From NCBI GenBank assembly GCA_016490735.1, contig JAEMWC010000129.1, forward strand, positions 1,145,001-1,209,000: a stretch of 64,000 nucleotides of DNA, in the 5' to 3' direction. The notes under the pieces were generated by a model. It ran no database searches. It was not told the origin of the DNA and was given only the letters and a program-made list of their open reading frames with translations. This stretch comes from Pachyseris speciosa (taxonomy: Eukaryota > Cnidaria > Anthozoa > Scleractinia > Pachyseridae). Below are positions 61,367 to 64,000 of the stretch, one piece after another. Position numbers and translations under genes: made by a program. Position 1 is the stretch's first letter; each line of letters opens with the position of its first letter.

Positions 61367-63169
61367 CATTGGGTCAATAGTATTTTATTACATTTTTTAT
61401 GGAAATATTTTAGGGCTGAGCCCTACAGCACCAGGCAATGCTTGCAGGCAAGATTATTAATTTACATTGACATCAATAATATTATTTACAAATGAGAGCT
61501 TAAATTAAACTTGCAGCTTAAACTTATTTATTTGCAGGCTAGGTTAAAAAATAAAAAAAAATTATAATAAGTAAATAATAACAAGGCAGAAGTGAATTAC
61601 TTTTATCACAATTATATGCACATTTCAGTACATTTTTGGTTGGGAATAAACTTTCTCAGGATGTATTTGAATTTTGTGCATCTGGTGAGCTGTACAAAGA
61701 GGGGATAGATTTATCCAGTGGATAAGTTGCTATGTATTATATTGTAGTAACCATTATACACTTAAATTATGTATGGTTCTGAGGGAAACAGTTAGTTTTG
61801 TTTTCCCAAGAGTCCAGATGTTTCCTGAGGGAAAACAAAACTAACTAGTTTCCCAAGGGACCACACATTAAGTGCTTTGTTAGATACTGAGACTTTCAGT
61901 TCAACAATCGCAGCAAAATGAACAAACAAACAAACAAATAAAGACGGCACTACAAGAACACTTCTTTATTCACAAGCCTGCAGAATGAATAATTTACAAA
62001 TTAATGTTTAAAAGTACCTGAAAAAGTAGAATATGCCTTTCTTGTATTTTCAGAATCTTTTCCTCCCATTAGATACTGAATGTCTTCGGCTGATACTGGA
62101 GAAAAACATTTTAAATAGTCTCAGGTTCCATAACTTTTGTATTATCGTTGGTTTAAACTGAAAACTGGCAGTGTTCTCAGGTCGACCCTCGTCAATCAAG
62201 CTGACGTGAGCATGTGCTGAAGATCATGCCACTTTTTATTCATGCACTAATCACATGCTGTTGTATCCGGCGCGCAGGCAACAACTGTGGAATTGTATCC
62301 CGATCGGGATACATATGAATTTGGTCAGGGGCACATGACCAAGAATCAACCAATCGCAGTGCTCATTTTGTTGAGTGAAAGTCTAGGCATATAACAATGC
62401 ATTTTATCTGCTGAATAACATTATCCGCTGTTTCAACAATTGAGGCCCAATTTGTTGAGAACTGTCTTTTCACTAACACTGAGAAAAAGATAATTTTGCC
62501 ATTCTTACTGCTGTGTGAATTGATGCATGGGTCTCTGTCAATCTGAAATTTAGAAATGTATTGTATAATGAAAAATTATTAATAATTATATACCAGTGAT
62601 TATTGAATGTTACTGATAAATTAAAATGGTCTCAGACAACATATTAAGCCTTTCAAAGCTGTACATTGTGCATATAACATATAGCAAATTTTGTATTGTT
62701 GATTTTCACAACTGATGTTTTTATACTTCCAAGAGAACATATTTTACAAATCTTTACCAAACAACAATAAATTAAACAATGTGTTATTAATGCAAATTTA
62801 TACCATTTTGTTATCGGTAGTTTTTTGTTGCTGTTTTCTCTATAAAGAGTAAATGCTCAAAAGAATGTAAAATCTGATCAACACTTGACATGCTATTGTA
62901 AGTATGCTAAATGATAGTAAATTATTAATGGACAATTATTTATTGAAGGAAAGTACTGCAAGACATGCCAAAATAAATGTGGGCCTTTACTTGATGGGCT
63001 AAACAGGTCAAGCTGGTGTTGTGTGTCATTTCCCATTTTCATTATTTTTAATTCATGATGGTAGGACTTGTAAAATCTGCAAGTGTGTTAAATTCCTGCA
63101 ACTTGGGCTACTCTGGCAGTTACTAGGTTGGGTTTAAAAAGTGGGATTGGCAAAACTCAAGAGTACGTA
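61367..63169. other. Intergenic DNA after ANKS6
   Basis: Holds a hairpin at about 61768-61862 (GGGAAACAGTTAGTTTTGTT / AACAAAACTAACTAGTTTCCC), an 18-bp palindrome GTATCCCGATCGGGATAC at about 62296-62313, and the possible - strand exons noted separately. Confidence 0.5.
62018..62095 (-). CDS. Candidate internal exon of a - strand gene downstream of ANKS6
   Basis: On the - strand an acceptor (TTTTTCTCCAG) is followed by 78 nt open in phase 1 and then a donor CAG|GTACTT. The peptide includes SAEDIQYLMGGKDSENTRKA. The NTRKAY stretch recalls the N-terminal domain of tyrosine recombinases, but that is weak. A second open stretch lies further upstream on the same strand, from an acceptor at about 62540 to about 62400, with SVLVKRQFSTNWASIVETAD. 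Neither is assigned to a family. They may belong to a gene extending past the window or to a decayed transposon. Confidence 0.3.
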
Positions 63170-63363
63170 CACAGTGAACTCCTTCTAAGGTGGACACTTT
63201 TGGGACCAGTCGTTAATGTCTGCCTTAGAGAGGTGTGCACCTTAGAGGGGGTTTCGCTACATGTAATACAGTATGGGTCAATTCGGTCAGAGTCAGGTGA
63301 AGGTGTTCACCAAAGAGAGGTGTCTGCCTTACAGGAGTGTCCACATTGAGGGGGTTTGCTGTA
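63170..63363. mobile_element. 194-bp TA-flanked MITE
   Basis: Left CACAGTGAACTCCTTCTAAG, right end the inverse of TACAGCAAACCCCCTCAATG, both followed by GTGGACACT in the arm. TA outside each end. Tc1/mariner-like. Confidence 0.7.
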
Positions 63364-64000
63364 TACTTAAGTAGTGGCACCAGTTAGTCATCACAGTGCC
63401 TTGTAGAGGCCAACATGAATGACATGCAAACAGGACTAAGCCTTTCTGAATTTCCAGTGATTACGTGGTCACTAGTACTCCCTGTCCGTTAGTTGATGAG
63501 GATCCCAAATATCCCAAGTGGTTAGTGGTCAACGGGGAAGAGAGCAGAGGGAGAGCAATTGATTCCTTGTCCACATGTTGCAATGGTTGACATTCATTGT
63601 TGTCCTTGACTTCTTGTTTTGCAAGGAATTGTGCAGGGTTTTTAGCGTGCCAGTATTTAATTGGTCAATGAATAAAATAATTGAAGGGGTCGGTGCATAA
63701 CCATTCTATGTCGAATTTTGTTCTTTTTTTTTTTTTCGTCCAAATTAGCTGAATTTTTCCATGTGGTCTCTAATTTAATAGAAAACTACAGCCCTGCACT
63801 TTTTTCCGCTGGTTTGCGCTTCGTATTCGAGTAAAAACGGATGGAAAAAACTCGGCGGTGCTTTTTGAGATCTTGCGTTCATTGAAAAACAAAAGAAACC
63901 TTTTGTTTTCATGAACAATGAAATCAGCGAAGCATCGCGTAGCCGCTACTTGTTTGTTACGATACAAGCATTGTTTATTTAAAATTAACCCAATTTGTCG
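63364..64000. other. Window edge, no gene supported
   Basis: A 65-codon - strand frame (63967-63770) is open, but has no recognisable family or splice context. Confidence 0.4.

Overview
The window is AT-rich, intron-rich animal nuclear DNA dense in small transposable elements. The gene set and the repeats suggest an anthozoan cnidarian, probably a stony coral. That assignment is inference: the spliced proteins resemble their human orthologues closely, and the miniature transposons resemble ones I associate with coral genomes. No bacterial, organellar or viral gene is evident.

Three protein genes can be rebuilt by hand, all on the + strand, and each gives an intact reading frame across all introns. 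(1) STX16, a trans-Golgi Qa-SNARE: 10 exons, 9021-25486, 312 aa, including a 19-nt microexon. (2) NOP10, an H/ACA snoRNP subunit: 3 tiny exons, 28923-32918, 64 aa, the same length as human NOP10. (3) ANKS6, an ankyrin-SAM protein of the ciliary inversin compartment: 18 exons, 37262-61161, 818 aa. A tRNA-Lys(TTT) gene lies on the - strand 169 bp upstream of NOP10. The three proteins act in unrelated pathways and show no sign of joint regulation.

Intron 5 of STX16 (8.3 kb) holds an antisense, multi-exon gene of unknown function (20446 to 15584, - strand). It has one frameshift and sits between inverted arrays of an ACAAATG-type repeat, so it may be cargo of a large DNA transposon. A short acidic ORF start on the + strand diverges from it.

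The rest is mostly mobile DNA. Layout: 1-8.7 kb, repeat-rich intergenic DNA (two copies of a 6-bp-TSD element, a Harbinger-like MITE, a foldback inserted into an older repeat). 9-25.5 kb, STX16 and its insertions. 25.5-28.7 kb, intergenic with a MITE inside a MITE. 28.7-33 kb, tRNA and NOP10, whose second intron is mostly one 2.6-kb foldback. 33-37 kb, intergenic. 37.3-61.2 kb, ANKS6 with many intronic MITEs, a LINE 3' fragment and a Penelope-like remnant with a hammerhead-like motif. 61.2-64 kb, intergenic with a possible exon of a - strand gene.

The most unusual theme is a recurring design: foldback elements whose ends are a short unique head followed by an array of short tandem units. At least four unrelated-looking versions occur, some nested, one with a perfect 9-bp and one with a perfect 6-bp target duplication. 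No searches could be run. Exon borders rest on GT/AG signals, phase agreement and remembered similarity to human proteins.
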